Below, in pieces: positions 45,082 to 53,932 of a DNA stretch of 64,000 nt. Each line of letters starts with the position of its first letter. Position 1 is the stretch's first letter. This DNA comes from Peptoniphilus_E sp964345555 (GTDB lineage Bacteria; Bacillota; Clostridia; Tissierellales; Peptoniphilaceae). The notes under the pieces were generated by a model. The model ran no database searches. It saw nothing but the letters and a program-made list of their open reading frames with translations, and was not told the DNA's origin. The position numbers were made by a program, and so were the translations under genes. The stretch spans positions 3,821-67,820 of the forward strand of contig CAYFRD010000004.1 of the NCBI GenBank assembly GCA_964345555.1, read 5' to 3'.

Positions 45082-45110
45082 AAATTTGATGACACAATCA
45101 TTCTATAAAA

Positions 45111-45131
45111 ATAGAGCAGGGTATCCTGCTC
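45111..45131 (-). terminator. gcdA terminator
   Basis: GAGCAGG (45114-45120) pairs with CCTGCTC (45125-45131) and is followed on the minus strand by TATTTTTATA, 24 bases past the gcdA stop. Confidence 0.83.
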
Positions 45132-45154
45132 CATTAATATTTGTTCTTTAATTT

Positions 45155-46933
45155 TTATTTTTTGAAAACATTGTCGAAGTCACGAATTGTTCTCGGTAAC
45201 AACATTTGATGGAACGGACAAATTGCATCAGGATTTTGATAGCAGCTTTCTGTAAATGCCAAGATGTAGTTTCTAAGCATGTTCATATTTACTATTTCAT
45301 CTACAAGACCAAGTACCGCACAAGCCTTGGGAGATGACATGTCCGCATAGCGTTGAATTAACTCGTTCATCTTATCTATTGTGGGTTGAAGGTCCTTACC
45401 TGCTTTTTTGTCCTTTGCCAGTCTTCTTGAGTACATTGCAACTGCTGCTGTTTCAGAGTTCATTACGTTGATTTCCGTAGTAGCTGTTCCCAAGCTGAAT
45501 GCGTTGGTATCATTTCCTTGCGGTCCGCCAAGTACATAGTGAGCTGCTGCTGTTCCTCTTCTAAGAGTGATTTCCAATTGAGGAATGTCAGAATTTTGAA
45601 TGGAGTAGATCAATGATTGTCCAAGTCCTAAAAGTTCAGCTCTTTCCGCATCATCGCCTACATCTATACCTGTGGTATCTTGAAGCCATACTATAGGCAG
45701 CTTATCTCTTGAGCAAAGTGTTACGAATTCATTCATCTTGATAAGGCCTTGTCTGTACAGTTTTCCGCCTATACCTATGGCTTTTTCCTTGTATTCAGGA
45801 TAGTTCATAAGGAATCCTTGAGCATTCGCAACTACACCTACAAGCAATCCGCCTACCTTTGCAAGTCCTGTTACCATTTCAGGACCGTATCCCTTTTTGT
45901 ATTCCATAAATTCAGAACCGTCAAATAATCTTGACATTACATCGTAAATGTCATAAGTTTTCTTGGAATTTGCAGGGATTATTGAATACATATCGTTTAC
46001 GTCGAAAGCTGGATTCTTAGGATCGTCAACTCTGAAGAATTCCAAGTTGTAAGCCGGAAGCATGTCCATGTACTTCTTGATTCCTTCTATAACGCCTTCT
46101 TCTTCTACATATACTTCTCTGAAGAATCCTGTTTCTGCAAAGTGAACACCCACCGCTCCCGGAGGAGTTACTTTTTTAACGTTCATTGTAGCATCTGCTA
46201 TTTGGTTTGCGCCTTCTTCGTCGATGTATCCCTTGGGATTCATTCCTCCAAGTATTCCGGCTCCGCCAACTGCCATGTTGGCATCTTTGTGAGCTATAAG
46301 GATTGTGGGGGAAATTGAGTGATATCCGCCACCAGCCGGGTTAGTTCCATAAATTCCTACGATTACAGGTACTCCCATTTGGTTGAGTTCGGAGTTTCTG
46401 TAGAAAGGAGTTCCTCCTCCTCTTCTGTTAGGATAAACTTTCTCTTGAACGTCAAGCTTAACTCCTGAACAGTTGAGTACGTATACTAGCGGAATTCTAA
46501 GTCTTTTAGCAGTATCGGAAGCACGAAGCAGGTTGTCCGCTTGTCCGGGAATCCATGCTCCTGCCAATTTTTTATTATCTGATGCTATGATCAAAGCCCA
46601 TTTGCCGTTTATTCTTCCAAGTCCTTTGATGATACCTGTTGAACCGTGGTCGTTGCCTTCCGGATTATACAGTGAGTTAAGAGGACACCAAGTTCCTTCG
46701 TCTACAAGTGCATAAAGACGTTGTAGAGCTGTCCATTCTCCTCCTGCATTTACCTTTTCATCAGGTTTTCCTGCGGCTTGAGCTACTCTGATGGCTTCTG
46801 CCAATTCTTCTTCTATTTTTCTTATCGCTTCGATATTTTCAGCGTAAAATGCGTCTTGTTGTTCAGATCTCTTTAACGGTTGACCTATTACCGTCATATT
46901 TTTAAAATATGAATTCATAGAATAGTTACTCAT
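45155..46933 (-). CDS. gcdA: Glutaconyl-CoA decarboxylase alpha subunit (carboxyltransferase)
   Basis: 592 residues, matching GcdA. A tandem crotonase-fold carboxyltransferase transfers the carboxyl of glutaconyl-CoA to biotin on GcdC, giving crotonyl-CoA. Characteristic segments: GLGRINGKWALIIASDNKKLAGAW, RRGGGTPFYRNSELNQMGVPVI, VGGAGILGGMNPKGY, WLQDTTGIDVGDDAERAEL (each read in short pieces). Last gene after gctAB, 16 bases downstream of gctB; the other Gcd subunits are encoded 2 kb upstream. Confidence 0.96.
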   Translation of the reverse strand: MSNYSMNSYFKNMTVIGQPLKRSEQQDAFYAENIEAIRKIEEELAEAIRVAQAAGKPDEKVNAGGEWTALQRLYALVDEGTWCPLNSLYNPEGNDHGSTGIIKGLGRINGKWALIIASDNKKLAGAWIPGQADNLLRASDTAKRLRIPLVYVLNCSGVKLDVQEKVYPNRRGGGTPFYRNSELNQMGVPVIVGIYGTNPAGGGYHSISPTILIAHKDANMAVGGAGILGGMNPKGYIDEEGANQIADATMNVKKVTPPGAVGVHFAETGFFREVYVEEEGVIEGIKKYMDMLPAYNLEFFRVDDPKNPAFDVNDMYSIIPANSKKTYDIYDVMSRLFDGSEFMEYKKGYGPEMVTGLAKVGGLLVGVVANAQGFLMNYPEYKEKAIGIGGKLYRQGLIKMNEFVTLCSRDKLPIVWLQDTTGIDVGDDAERAELLGLGQSLIYSIQNSDIPQLEITLRRGTAAAHYVLGGPQGNDTNAFSLGTATTEINVMNSETAAVAMYSRRLAKDKKAGKDLQPTIDKMNELIQRYADMSSPKACAVLGLVDEIVNMNMLRNYILAFTESCYQNPDAICPFHQMLLPRTIRDFDNVFKK

Positions 46934-46948
46934 AGTATCTCCTTTAAA

Positions 46949-47743
46949 TTATTCACGTGGAATTTTAATAAAAGCTTCGCCCGGGTCAATTTCTTCTCTG
47001 ATAAGTTTGATTATATCTTCCGTAGGTTCTTCTAAAACTTCAGCCTTTGATACATCGATATCAAATCCTGTATTTTCCAGAACATCTTCCGGACTAGAGC
47101 TTGGGTAATATCCTGCAAGATACATTCTCTTAGTTTCCGGGTCAAATTTAAGTATCCCTTTATCCGTAACAACCATTTGAGGTCCTACATTTCCCGGAAG
47201 TCCAACTCTTTCTCTTCCTCCGGGGCCGTCTATCCAACCCGGTGATGTTATATAGTCAACTTTTTCCATAAATCTTCTTTTTTCATGTTGCATCATGATA
47301 ATCGTATTTGTATAAGTAGCAATTCCGTTTGCTCCTCCTGAGCCTGTAAATCTTGTGGTAGGATGATTGTAATCACCTATTACGGTAGAGTTGACATTTC
47401 CGTATGGATCGATTTGTGCTCCGCCTATAAAAGCTATCATTCTTTGTTTGTCATGTAACCATTCATTGTACTCAAATCCTACAAATCTTGCATTTGTCCA
47501 TTGTACGGCAACATGAGCTCCTAATCTGTTATCGCCTACCGACCTTGGCACTTCAATCGGAGCCGCATCCATCAATCCGCTTTCCATGATTAAATAACAG
47601 TTAGGTGCATACACTCTCTTTGCAAGAGCTGCTCCGATTAACGGAAGTCCGGTTCCCACTATTACAACTTGATCGTTCTTTATTTGTTTTCCAATAGTAA
47701 CGGCTTGCATTTCTTTATTTGTATAGTTATCATATCTTGCCAT
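46949..47743 (-). CDS. gctB: Glutaconate CoA-transferase subunit B
   Basis: 264 residues. The catalytic glutamate that forms the gamma-glutamyl-CoA thioester is Glu54 in LIMESGLMD, the same position as reported for the Acidaminococcus enzyme. Also visible are GGAQIDPYGNVNST and GSGGANGIATYTN. Transfers CoA from acetyl-CoA to (R)-2-hydroxyglutarate. Two bases separate it from gctA, so the subunits are coupled. Confidence 0.96.
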   Translation of the reverse strand: MARYDNYTNKEMQAVTIGKQIKNDQVVIVGTGLPLIGAALAKRVYAPNCYLIMESGLMDAAPIEVPRSVGDNRLGAHVAVQWTNARFVGFEYNEWLHDKQRMIAFIGGAQIDPYGNVNSTVIGDYNHPTTRFTGSGGANGIATYTNTIIMMQHEKRRFMEKVDYITSPGWIDGPGGRERVGLPGNVGPQMVVTDKGILKFDPETKRMYLAGYYPSSSPEDVLENTGFDIDVSKAEVLEEPTEDIIKLIREEIDPGEAFIKIPRE

Positions 47744-47745
47744 TA

Positions 47746-48708
47746 TTATTTTTCCTCCTTCAAGACATTAGTAGCATATCCAAATCCGGGAACTTCTCTA
47801 AGACCTATAAGTCTTGTTGCTCCTAATTTATTTAGGTATTCATCGTGATCTTCAATGTCATAAGCCCATTCTTTTACGAAATTCTTGAAGTCTTCATCGC
47901 CTTTACTTACTACATTATAATGTTTAAAGAAATCCGCATCGTAATCATAGTATCCGTAGCATTGTGACGGATGTGCTCCGAAAGGCACGTGAACTACAGC
48001 ATCTACACAGAATGCAGGAATTGTGTTTTTATTAGGTTCTCTTCTTATTTCTTCATCGCTGATAAGTTCTTCACAAGTTACTATGGTCTTTCTTGCCGCA
48101 ATAGCGATGTCTACATCGTGAAATTCCGGTCCTTCAATTCTTACAGTTCCGTTTGGAGAAGCTTTTTGAACGTGAATAATGGCAGTATCAAGTTTAGGCA
48201 CCGGTGCAGCTAAAACCTTTTCTCCCTCTACGAAGGGGTTTTCAAGCTCAACGTATTTTTTGTCCGGAAGTTTCGGATGTTTTTTTCTTTCTTCTTCAGA
48301 AATTCCCCATTTATTAGCTACATCACTACCCAACATAAGCTTTACAGGTAGGAAAGAAAGTCCCAAGGATGCAGCATGAAGTCTGAGCATTTCAACGTCT
48401 TGTGAATAGTCTTCAAAAAGAATTTCGCCCTTTTCAATAGCCTTTCTAAATCTTCTTGATACGTTTGTGTATCCTGAATTTGCTGTGTAGCAGTTGATAT
48501 AAGCAAGAACTCTTCCTTCACCTATTAGCATATCCCAATCTCCGCCTGCCGGTCCGGCTTCTACAATGAAATCCTTTTGACCTTGACGAAGAATTTCGTA
48601 TACTGCAGCATAGGGTTTTCTGTTAGTAGTAAATCCGCCGAAGGAAATAACATCTCCGTCCTCTACGAATTTACTTATAGCATCTTTTAAACTATAAATT
48701 TTACTCAA
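47746..48708 (-). CDS. gctA: Glutaconate CoA-transferase subunit A
   Basis: 320 residues of CoA-transferase family I, alpha type: FVEDGDVISFGGFTTNRKPYAAV near the N-terminus, EAGPAGGDWDMLIGEGRV, and a C-terminal HVPFGAHPSQCYGYYDYD. Start is TTG 48708 with GGAGGT 7 bases upstream. First gene of gctAB-gcdA; the gcdB terminator lies just upstream. Confidence 0.95.
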   Translation of the reverse strand: MSKIYSLKDAISKFVEDGDVISFGGFTTNRKPYAAVYEILRQGQKDFIVEAGPAGGDWDMLIGEGRVLAYINCYTANSGYTNVSRRFRKAIEKGEILFEDYSQDVEMLRLHAASLGLSFLPVKLMLGSDVANKWGISEEERKKHPKLPDKKYVELENPFVEGEKVLAAPVPKLDTAIIHVQKASPNGTVRIEGPEFHDVDIAIAARKTIVTCEELISDEEIRREPNKNTIPAFCVDAVVHVPFGAHPSQCYGYYDYDADFFKHYNVVSKGDEDFKNFVKEWAYDIEDHDEYLNKLGATRLIGLREVPGFGYATNVLKEEK

Positions 48709-48769
48709 AATAATACCTCCCTTATTAGTTTAATATCAAATATCTTAGTTTAATAATACCACATAAGAT

Positions 48770-48804
48770 AAACAATTGGAAATCCTAAAGACTTCCAATT
48801 GTTT
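48770..48804 (-). terminator. gcdB terminator
   Basis: AAACAATTGGAA (48770-48781) and its complement (48793-48804) form a 12-pair stem immediately after the gcdB stop, ending the gcdDCB transcript before gctA. Confidence 0.75.
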
Positions 48805-48818
48805 AATTTTATTAATAA

Positions 48819-49955
48819 TTATCCAAATAGTATCAAGAATACTCCCGCAGCTACAGCTGAGCCGATAACTCCCGCTACGTTGGGACCCATCGCGTGCATC
48901 AACAGGAAGTTGGTAGGATTGTATTTTCTACCTTCAACTTGTGAAACTCTGGCTGCCATCGGTACTGCAGATACACCTGCTGAACCGATAAGAGGATTTA
49001 TCTTTCCACCTGTAATATAGTACAGAATCTTGCCGAATAGTACTCCGCCCACTGTGGCAAAGGAAAATGCCATCAATCCTAGAGCTATGATTTTAATAGT
49101 TGCAGGTGAAAGGAATACATCTCCATTTGCAGTAGCTCCTACGGTAGTTCCAAGCATGATTGTAACTATGTTCATCAATGCATTTTGAGCTGTGTCTGAA
49201 AGTCTTGCTGTAACTCCCGATTCCTTAAAAAGGTTTCCTAACATCAACATCCCCAACAGAGGTGCTACAGAGGGAAGAAGCAACGATGTAAATAGTACTA
49301 CCACTACGGGGAATACAACTTTTTCAGCCTTTGAAACAGGTCTTAGAGCTACCATCTTGGTTTCTCTTTCTTTTTGTGTAGTAAGCGCCTTCATAATAGG
49401 CGGTTGAATCAATGGTATAAGTGCCATGTATGAGTATGCCGCAACTGCAATAGGCGCAAGCAATTGAGGTGCCAAAGTATTTGTTACGTATATGGCAGTA
49501 GGACCATCGGCTCCTCCGATTATAGCTATGGATGCAGCTTCTTCAGGATCGAATCCCAATGCGATAGCTACTATGAATGCCATATATATACCGAATTGTG
49601 CTGCAGATCCCAAAATCAGTGAAATGGGATTAGCAATTAGCGGTCCGAAGTCCGTCATGGATCCTACACCCATGAAAATCAAACATGGAAATAGGTTGGA
49701 CTTAACTCCGCCGTAAATAATTCTAAGCACCCCTTGGTTATACCACGGTTCCGCTTCTGCCATCAAACCTGCCGCCGGTAAATTTGAAAGCATCATACCG
49801 AATGCTATGGGCAACAGCAGTAATGGTTCAAATTCTTTCTTAATAGCCAAATATAAAAGTATAAAGGATACTAAGAACATTACGGCATTTTGCCAGGTTA
49901 TATTAGCAAAACCTGATTCTGCTAAAATACCCTTTAATGTTTCAAAAAATATCAC
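48819..49955 (-). CDS. gcdB: Glutaconyl-CoA decarboxylase beta subunit (sodium pump)
   Basis: 378-residue integral membrane subunit of the OadB/MmdB/GcdB family. It decarboxylates carboxybiotin and exports sodium ions. About ten hydrophobic helices; conserved stretches LIFMGVGSMTDFGPLIANP, IIGGADGPTAIYVT, MLGTTVGATANGDVFL and GSAGVSAVPMAARVSQ. Start is GTG 49955 after AGGAGG. Second position after gcdC, with a terminator following. Confidence 0.96.
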   Translation of the reverse strand: MIFFETLKGILAESGFANITWQNAVMFLVSFILLYLAIKKEFEPLLLLPIAFGMMLSNLPAAGLMAEAEPWYNQGVLRIIYGGVKSNLFPCLIFMGVGSMTDFGPLIANPISLILGSAAQFGIYMAFIVAIALGFDPEEAASIAIIGGADGPTAIYVTNTLAPQLLAPIAVAAYSYMALIPLIQPPIMKALTTQKERETKMVALRPVSKAEKVVFPVVVVLFTSLLLPSVAPLLGMLMLGNLFKESGVTARLSDTAQNALMNIVTIMLGTTVGATANGDVFLSPATIKIIALGLMAFSFATVGGVLFGKILYYITGGKINPLIGSAGVSAVPMAARVSQVEGRKYNPTNFLLMHAMGPNVAGVIGSAVAAGVFLILFG

Positions 49956-49983
49956 TATAATTCCTCCTAAATATAATTAACTA

Positions 49984-50418
49984 TTAATTAATTTCAGCCA
50001 ATAATTGATCTGTATCTACAGTTTCTCCAGCTTTAACCTTTAATGTGATCTTTCCGCCGGCAGGTGCTACGATTTCATTTTCCATCTTCATAGCTTCAAG
50101 AATAAGTACTACATCTCCTGCCCCTACTTGATCTCCGTCATTTACCAATACTCTTAAAATATTACCGGGCATGGGTGATGTAACTTGTTCTCCGCCGCCT
50201 GAAGAAGCTGCAGGTGCTGCTTGAGGTGCAGGTTGTGGTGCAGGTTGTGGTGCAGGAGCAGGTGCAGGTGCCGCTTGTTGTACAGGTGCCGCTTGCGGAA
50301 CGGGTGCTACAGGTGCAGGTGCTGCTCCGAAATCAGCCATGCTTAAAGATTTAGGTCCGCCTACTTTTTCAACTTCTACTTCATAAACTTTTCCATCTAC
50401 TTTTACTTGATATTTCAT
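49984..50418 (-). CDS. gcdC: Glutaconyl-CoA decarboxylase gamma subunit (biotin carrier)
   Basis: 144 residues. An N-terminal 30-residue domain, an Ala-Pro-Gln-rich flexible linker (about 32-71) and a C-terminal biotinyl domain with Lys111 in EAMKMEN as the biotin site. The linker lets the biotin swing between GcdA and GcdB. Its repetitive DNA (GCAGGTGCAG-like units near 50210-50320) explains local sequence repetition. Sits between gcdD and gcdB. Confidence 0.96.
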   Translation of the reverse strand: MKYQVKVDGKVYEVEVEKVGGPKSLSMADFGAAPAPVAPVPQAAPVQQAAPAPAPAPQPAPQPAPQAAPAASSGGGEQVTSPMPGNILRVLVNDGDQVGAGDVVLILEAMKMENEIVAPAGGKITLKVKAGETVDTDQLLAEIN

Positions 50419-50451
50419 TAAAATTCATCCTTCCTTATTATTTTTAATTAA

Positions 50452-50772
50452 TTATTTCTTTTCATTAATCGAGACTATTTTAAATTGATCTACAGGACGT
50501 TTCATGTCCTCTGAAACAGCTGCTACTATGGCGGCAACTAATGCACCGTCTTTCTTTTGTTCTGCACTTGCTGCCGGCTGTTGCTTTGCTTGAGCCTTTG
50601 CAGGCACCGGTTTTGTATCATTTTTTCCTTGACTTTTTGCAATAGAAGCAACAACAGAAGAAATAATTTGGACAAATATTGCCAATGATATCAAAACTAA
50701 AAATACGATAGAAAAACCTACCAGCGAAACTATGACCGCTTCAGGCAAGGTCATGCTTTCACTTCCCCACAT
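50452..50772 (-). CDS. gcdD: Glutaconyl-CoA decarboxylase delta subunit (OadG-like)
   Basis: 106 residues: one N-terminal transmembrane helix (about 11-38, VIVSLVGFSIVFLVLISLAIF) and a Lys/Ala/Gln-rich cytoplasmic tail with the short OadG-type C-terminal end DQFKIVSIN. It anchors and stabilises the Gcd complex. First gene of gcdDCB, with a consensus promoter 60-90 bases upstream. Confidence 0.9.
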   Translation of the reverse strand: MWGSESMTLPEAVIVSLVGFSIVFLVLISLAIFVQIISSVVASIAKSQGKNDTKPVPAKAQAKQQPAASAEQKKDGALVAAIVAAVSEDMKRPVDQFKIVSINEKK

Positions 50773-50830
50773 GGAATAACACCTCCTCTTATAAATCCCA
50801 CATCATGAAATTAATTTCATTATTGCCATC

Positions 50831-50859
50831 ATTATAACAAATTCAGCCTACTCTTTCAA
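50831..50859 (-). promoter_or_regulatory. Sigma-A promoter of gcdDCB
   Basis: On the minus strand TTGAAA (50854-50859), a 17-base spacer and TATAAT (50831-50836) precede the gcdD ATG by about 60 bases. Confidence 0.8.
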
Positions 50860-51200
50860 TAAAGTTTTAAACTTATTTTTAAAATAATAAGCGATCATCT
50901 TATTTTCAGCTGTCATCTTAACTGTGTAAATTTATGCAATTAATATGTATGTATTTCCATTATACATTAAAAAATTCTTTAATTAAACGGTATTAAAAAC
51001 TTTAATAGTAAACTTAAATATGTTTATGGCTTTTTAATTTGGAGAATGAAAACAAGCCTGTTTATTGATAAAAAATGAATTAAATATTGAATATTTATCG
51101 GTCGAATGCAAGAATTTATCTCCGGCAATAATGAATACAAATATAAAAAATATATTTTTTCATCGCTAAAGATACAGGAAATCCCCATTATTCTTAATAC
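50860..51200. other. Non-coding region between gcdD and the DUF1002 gene
   Basis: About 340 AT-rich bases with no gene. It contains a near-palindrome TAAATATT-GAATATTTA around 51076-51096 and no recognised RNA element. Confidence 0.55.
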
Positions 51201-51240
51201 AAAAAAGTCTGCAGACTACTTAGTGTAGTGCAGACCTTTT
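51201..51240 (-). terminator. Terminator after the DUF1002 gene
   Basis: GTCTGCA (51207-51213) pairs with TGCAGAC (51229-51235); inner ACTAC/GTAGT pairing extends it. T-runs lie on both sides, and it is 50 bases past the stop. Confidence 0.78.
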
Positions 51241-51292
51241 GATAAATATCTGTTGATATGAAGTTTTACGGTTTGTAATATCTTTAATCGCA

Positions 51293-52195
51293 TTATAAAT
51301 TTGCAAAGAAGTCCTTAAGCCAGTCGATGAATTTGGCGAACCATCCCTTGGATTTTTCCAGAGTTTGCTGTCCTTCTTCAGAGCTGAAATAGTCTATTGC
51401 TTTTTGCGAATACTCTTTGGCTATTTCAGAGTACTTTGCAGCTTCTTCTGCTATCTTATCCCAATCTACATCTACATTTTTGAGTTTGTTGAAAAATACG
51501 GTCAACTCTTCCACTTGATTATCGGTGATGTCTATGTTGTATTCATTGGATATGTGCTGTATCAATCCTCTTATTTCCTCGGTATCTTTGGGCATATTTT
51601 TGGCAAATTGAACCTTCACCGCATTCATCAGGTCGTTGGTCTTTTCTTTGCCCAAATCAGTTTCAAGTCCTGCCGCCACTATCATTTCTTCGTTGGCAAT
51701 CTTCTTAACTTCGTCGGGAATTTTTTTGCCTGTGGACGTTTCGTATGCCTTCATTATGCCTGTCAATGCCGCTGTGCCGGTAACGCTCAGCGGTGCCGAA
51801 ACCTGTACACGTGCATCTGTCACTCCGGCTGTCACCAGCGCATTCCTATAGGTATCTTCGGTGATGTAGTTTATGTTTTTTGAAATATCCACATCTATTC
51901 CCATCCCCTTTTCGGTGTAGGTGATCATGGATGATGATAAAGCTTTGTGCCCTATTTTGCCCGCCGGGACAATCCCTCCGAGGTACTTGTGCTCTTCGTC
52001 ATTGGTGACTTCTATGGTCAAGGTATCTTCTCCAACTCCGAATTCCCTAAGCATACTTTGCTTTTCATCTGCACTTAAATCCGCTCCCAAACTGACTATG
52101 CTGTCTCCCACAGCCGTATCGGCAAGTGTTATGGTCGGTGCCAATGTCAATATTGCAAGCACCAATGTGCCTATTTTCTTTATCTTTAAATTCAT
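51293..52195 (-). CDS. Secreted DUF1002 protein
   Basis: 300 residues with a signal peptide ending about residue 25 (APTITLA). The mature part shows the DUF1002 pattern: VVSLGADLSADEKQ-type start (here IVSLGADLSADEKQ), LGGIVPAGKIGHKALSSSMIT, ITEDTYRNALVTAGV and VTGTAALTGIMKAYE. A C-terminal helical, Trp/Lys-rich tail (WFAKFIDWLKDFF) may contact membrane. The family is common in Firmicutes, and its function is not established. Single gene. Confidence 0.9.
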   Translation of the reverse strand: MNLKIKKIGTLVLAILTLAPTITLADTAVGDSIVSLGADLSADEKQSMLREFGVGEDTLTIEVTNDEEHKYLGGIVPAGKIGHKALSSSMITYTEKGMGIDVDISKNINYITEDTYRNALVTAGVTDARVQVSAPLSVTGTAALTGIMKAYETSTGKKIPDEVKKIANEEMIVAAGLETDLGKEKTNDLMNAVKVQFAKNMPKDTEEIRGLIQHISNEYNIDITDNQVEELTVFFNKLKNVDVDWDKIAEEAAKYSEIAKEYSQKAIDYFSSEEGQQTLEKSKGWFAKFIDWLKDFFANL

Positions 52196-52324
52196 TTGTT
52201 CACTTCCTTTTCTTGCGAAGCATTATATCAAAGGATTTTGTAAATATAGTGAAATTAATAAATTTTTAAAACTTTGTTGGATATTTTTAAGAAATACGGA
52301 GCGGTGTTATTGTTAATTCCTATG

Positions 52325-52352
52325 AAAAATAACCCGCTTAAGCAGGTTATTT
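52325..52352 (-). terminator. Terminator after the hydrogenase-like gene
   Basis: A 12-14-pair near-perfect stem (AAAATAACCTGC...GCGGGTTATTTT on the minus strand) starts at the stop codon and ends in TTTTT. Confidence 0.82.
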
Positions 52353-53849
52353 TCAATCATTCTCTATTAGATTGTTTTCAAGAGGTGTGGTAAATTCAGA
52401 TTCGTCTTTAAATTTATTGATCATTTTCTTGACCTTGGTCGTGGAATTGATAGTTCCCATACCGGCTATACAACCGCCCGGGCACGCCATACCTTCAAGC
52501 AGATACCCGTTGTACTTTCCTGCCTTTGCAAGCTTCATAAGTTTTGCACATTCTGTAAGTGTATCAGCTCTTTCGATTTTTATATCCCTCTCCGGTGATA
52601 GTTCCTTGGCAATCTCCTTTACAGCTTCTGCAACTCCGCCTGCGATTGCATATCCTCTACCAAGGCTGGAAGAATCTTCGATTTTTTTGTCTATGTTCAT
52701 ATGGGCGGGGTCTATATTTTTTGCTTCAAACATACCCATCAGTTCTTCAAAGGTTATAACAAACTCAACGAAGTCCTTAACCTTTGTGTCAATGGCTTCA
52801 GATTTTTTTGAAGTACATGGTCCTATGAAGCACACTATGGCATCTTTATCTATATTGTGTATATGCTGAGCGGTGTATATCATGGGTGATGAAGATTCCG
52901 AAATGTATTCGTATATATCAGGAAACTGTTTCTTTACCAGAAGCGACCACGAATAGCAGCAGGACGTCGCCATGAACGGTATCTCGCCCGGTACTCTCTC
53001 CAAATATTCCTGTGCTTCGTGCAAAGTTGTTAAATCGGCTCCCAACCCAACTTCTATTACATCTTTGAATCCAAGTTTTCTTATGGCTTCAAATATCTGT
53101 TCGGGATTTGCATTCGGTCCGAATTGTCCTACAAAGGACGGTGCAACTATGGCATAAATATCTTTTTTGGGATCTTTTATCGCCTTTATCAGTTGATAGA
53201 TTTGTGTCTTGTCGGCAATTGCTCCGAAGGGACATTGTGTGACACATCTTCCGCATTGAACGCATTTGTCCTGGTCGATTTCCGCTCTGCCGTACTTGTC
53301 ACTACCTATCGCTCCAACTCCGCAAATGGATGCACAAGGTCTGTCAAATTGTATAATGGCATTAAAGGGACAGGTCTTTTCACATCTTCCACATTTTATA
53401 CACTTGTCTTTGTCTATTACAGCTCTGTTTTTTCCTATGGTTATTGCTCCTACGGGACATACGTTTTTACAGGGTTTTGCCATGCACTTTCTGCAGTTGT
53501 CAGTCACGTAGAATTGTTTTGTCGGACATGCCTCGCATGCGAATTTAATTATGTTTATCAATGGTTGAGAATAGACGTTGTAGTCGAAGTCTATATCTTC
53601 AAATCCGTCGGTGATTTTTTTAAATTCGCTGATTTTTCTGGCATCCATGCCTAATGCGAGTCTGAGCCTTTCTTCAGTAACGGCTCTGGCTCTGAATATA
53701 TCATCTCTGTATTTAGGAACTTCCCCAGGAACCAATCTGTATGCCGCATCTTCAAAATCAGCAACATCCAGATCTTCGTAGGCACTTCTCGCCACCTCTT
53801 TAAAAATTCTGCGTCTGATATTTATAATATCATCATAACTTTCCTTCAT
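52353..53849 (-). CDS. Monomeric [FeFe]-hydrogenase (group B-like)
   Basis: 498 residues from ATG 53849, with GAGAGG upstream; an in-frame start 51 bases earlier lacks a site. An N-terminal helical part is followed by a Cys cluster and several 4Fe-4S ferredoxin motifs (CIKCGRCEKTCP, CVQCGRCVTQCP), then the H-cluster domain with three motifs: TSCCYSW, IGPCTSKKSE and EGMACPGGCIAG. The order matches single-subunit ferredoxin-type [FeFe]-hydrogenases of the group B kind. It could release hydrogen from reduced ferredoxin made by Bcd/Etf or amino acid oxidation. No maturation genes are in the window. Confidence 0.88.
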   Translation of the reverse strand: MKESYDDIINIRRRIFKEVARSAYEDLDVADFEDAAYRLVPGEVPKYRDDIFRARAVTEERLRLALGMDARKISEFKKITDGFEDIDFDYNVYSQPLINIIKFACEACPTKQFYVTDNCRKCMAKPCKNVCPVGAITIGKNRAVIDKDKCIKCGRCEKTCPFNAIIQFDRPCASICGVGAIGSDKYGRAEIDQDKCVQCGRCVTQCPFGAIADKTQIYQLIKAIKDPKKDIYAIVAPSFVGQFGPNANPEQIFEAIRKLGFKDVIEVGLGADLTTLHEAQEYLERVPGEIPFMATSCCYSWSLLVKKQFPDIYEYISESSSPMIYTAQHIHNIDKDAIVCFIGPCTSKKSEAIDTKVKDFVEFVITFEELMGMFEAKNIDPAHMNIDKKIEDSSSLGRGYAIAGGVAEAVKEIAKELSPERDIKIERADTLTECAKLMKLAKAGKYNGYLLEGMACPGGCIAGMGTINSTTKVKKMINKFKDESEFTTPLENNLIEND

Positions 53850-53932
53850 TTTGCATCCTCTCATTAAATTTTCGTTATTGTCGTTAACATTATATACCAA
53901 TAAGAATTATATTAAAGCAAAATGTTTTAAAT

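Noticed and set aside
50210..50330. Short tandem repeats suggesting a CRISPR or minisatellite
   Set aside because: They are the codons of the Ala-Pro-Gln linker of the biotin carrier GcdC.
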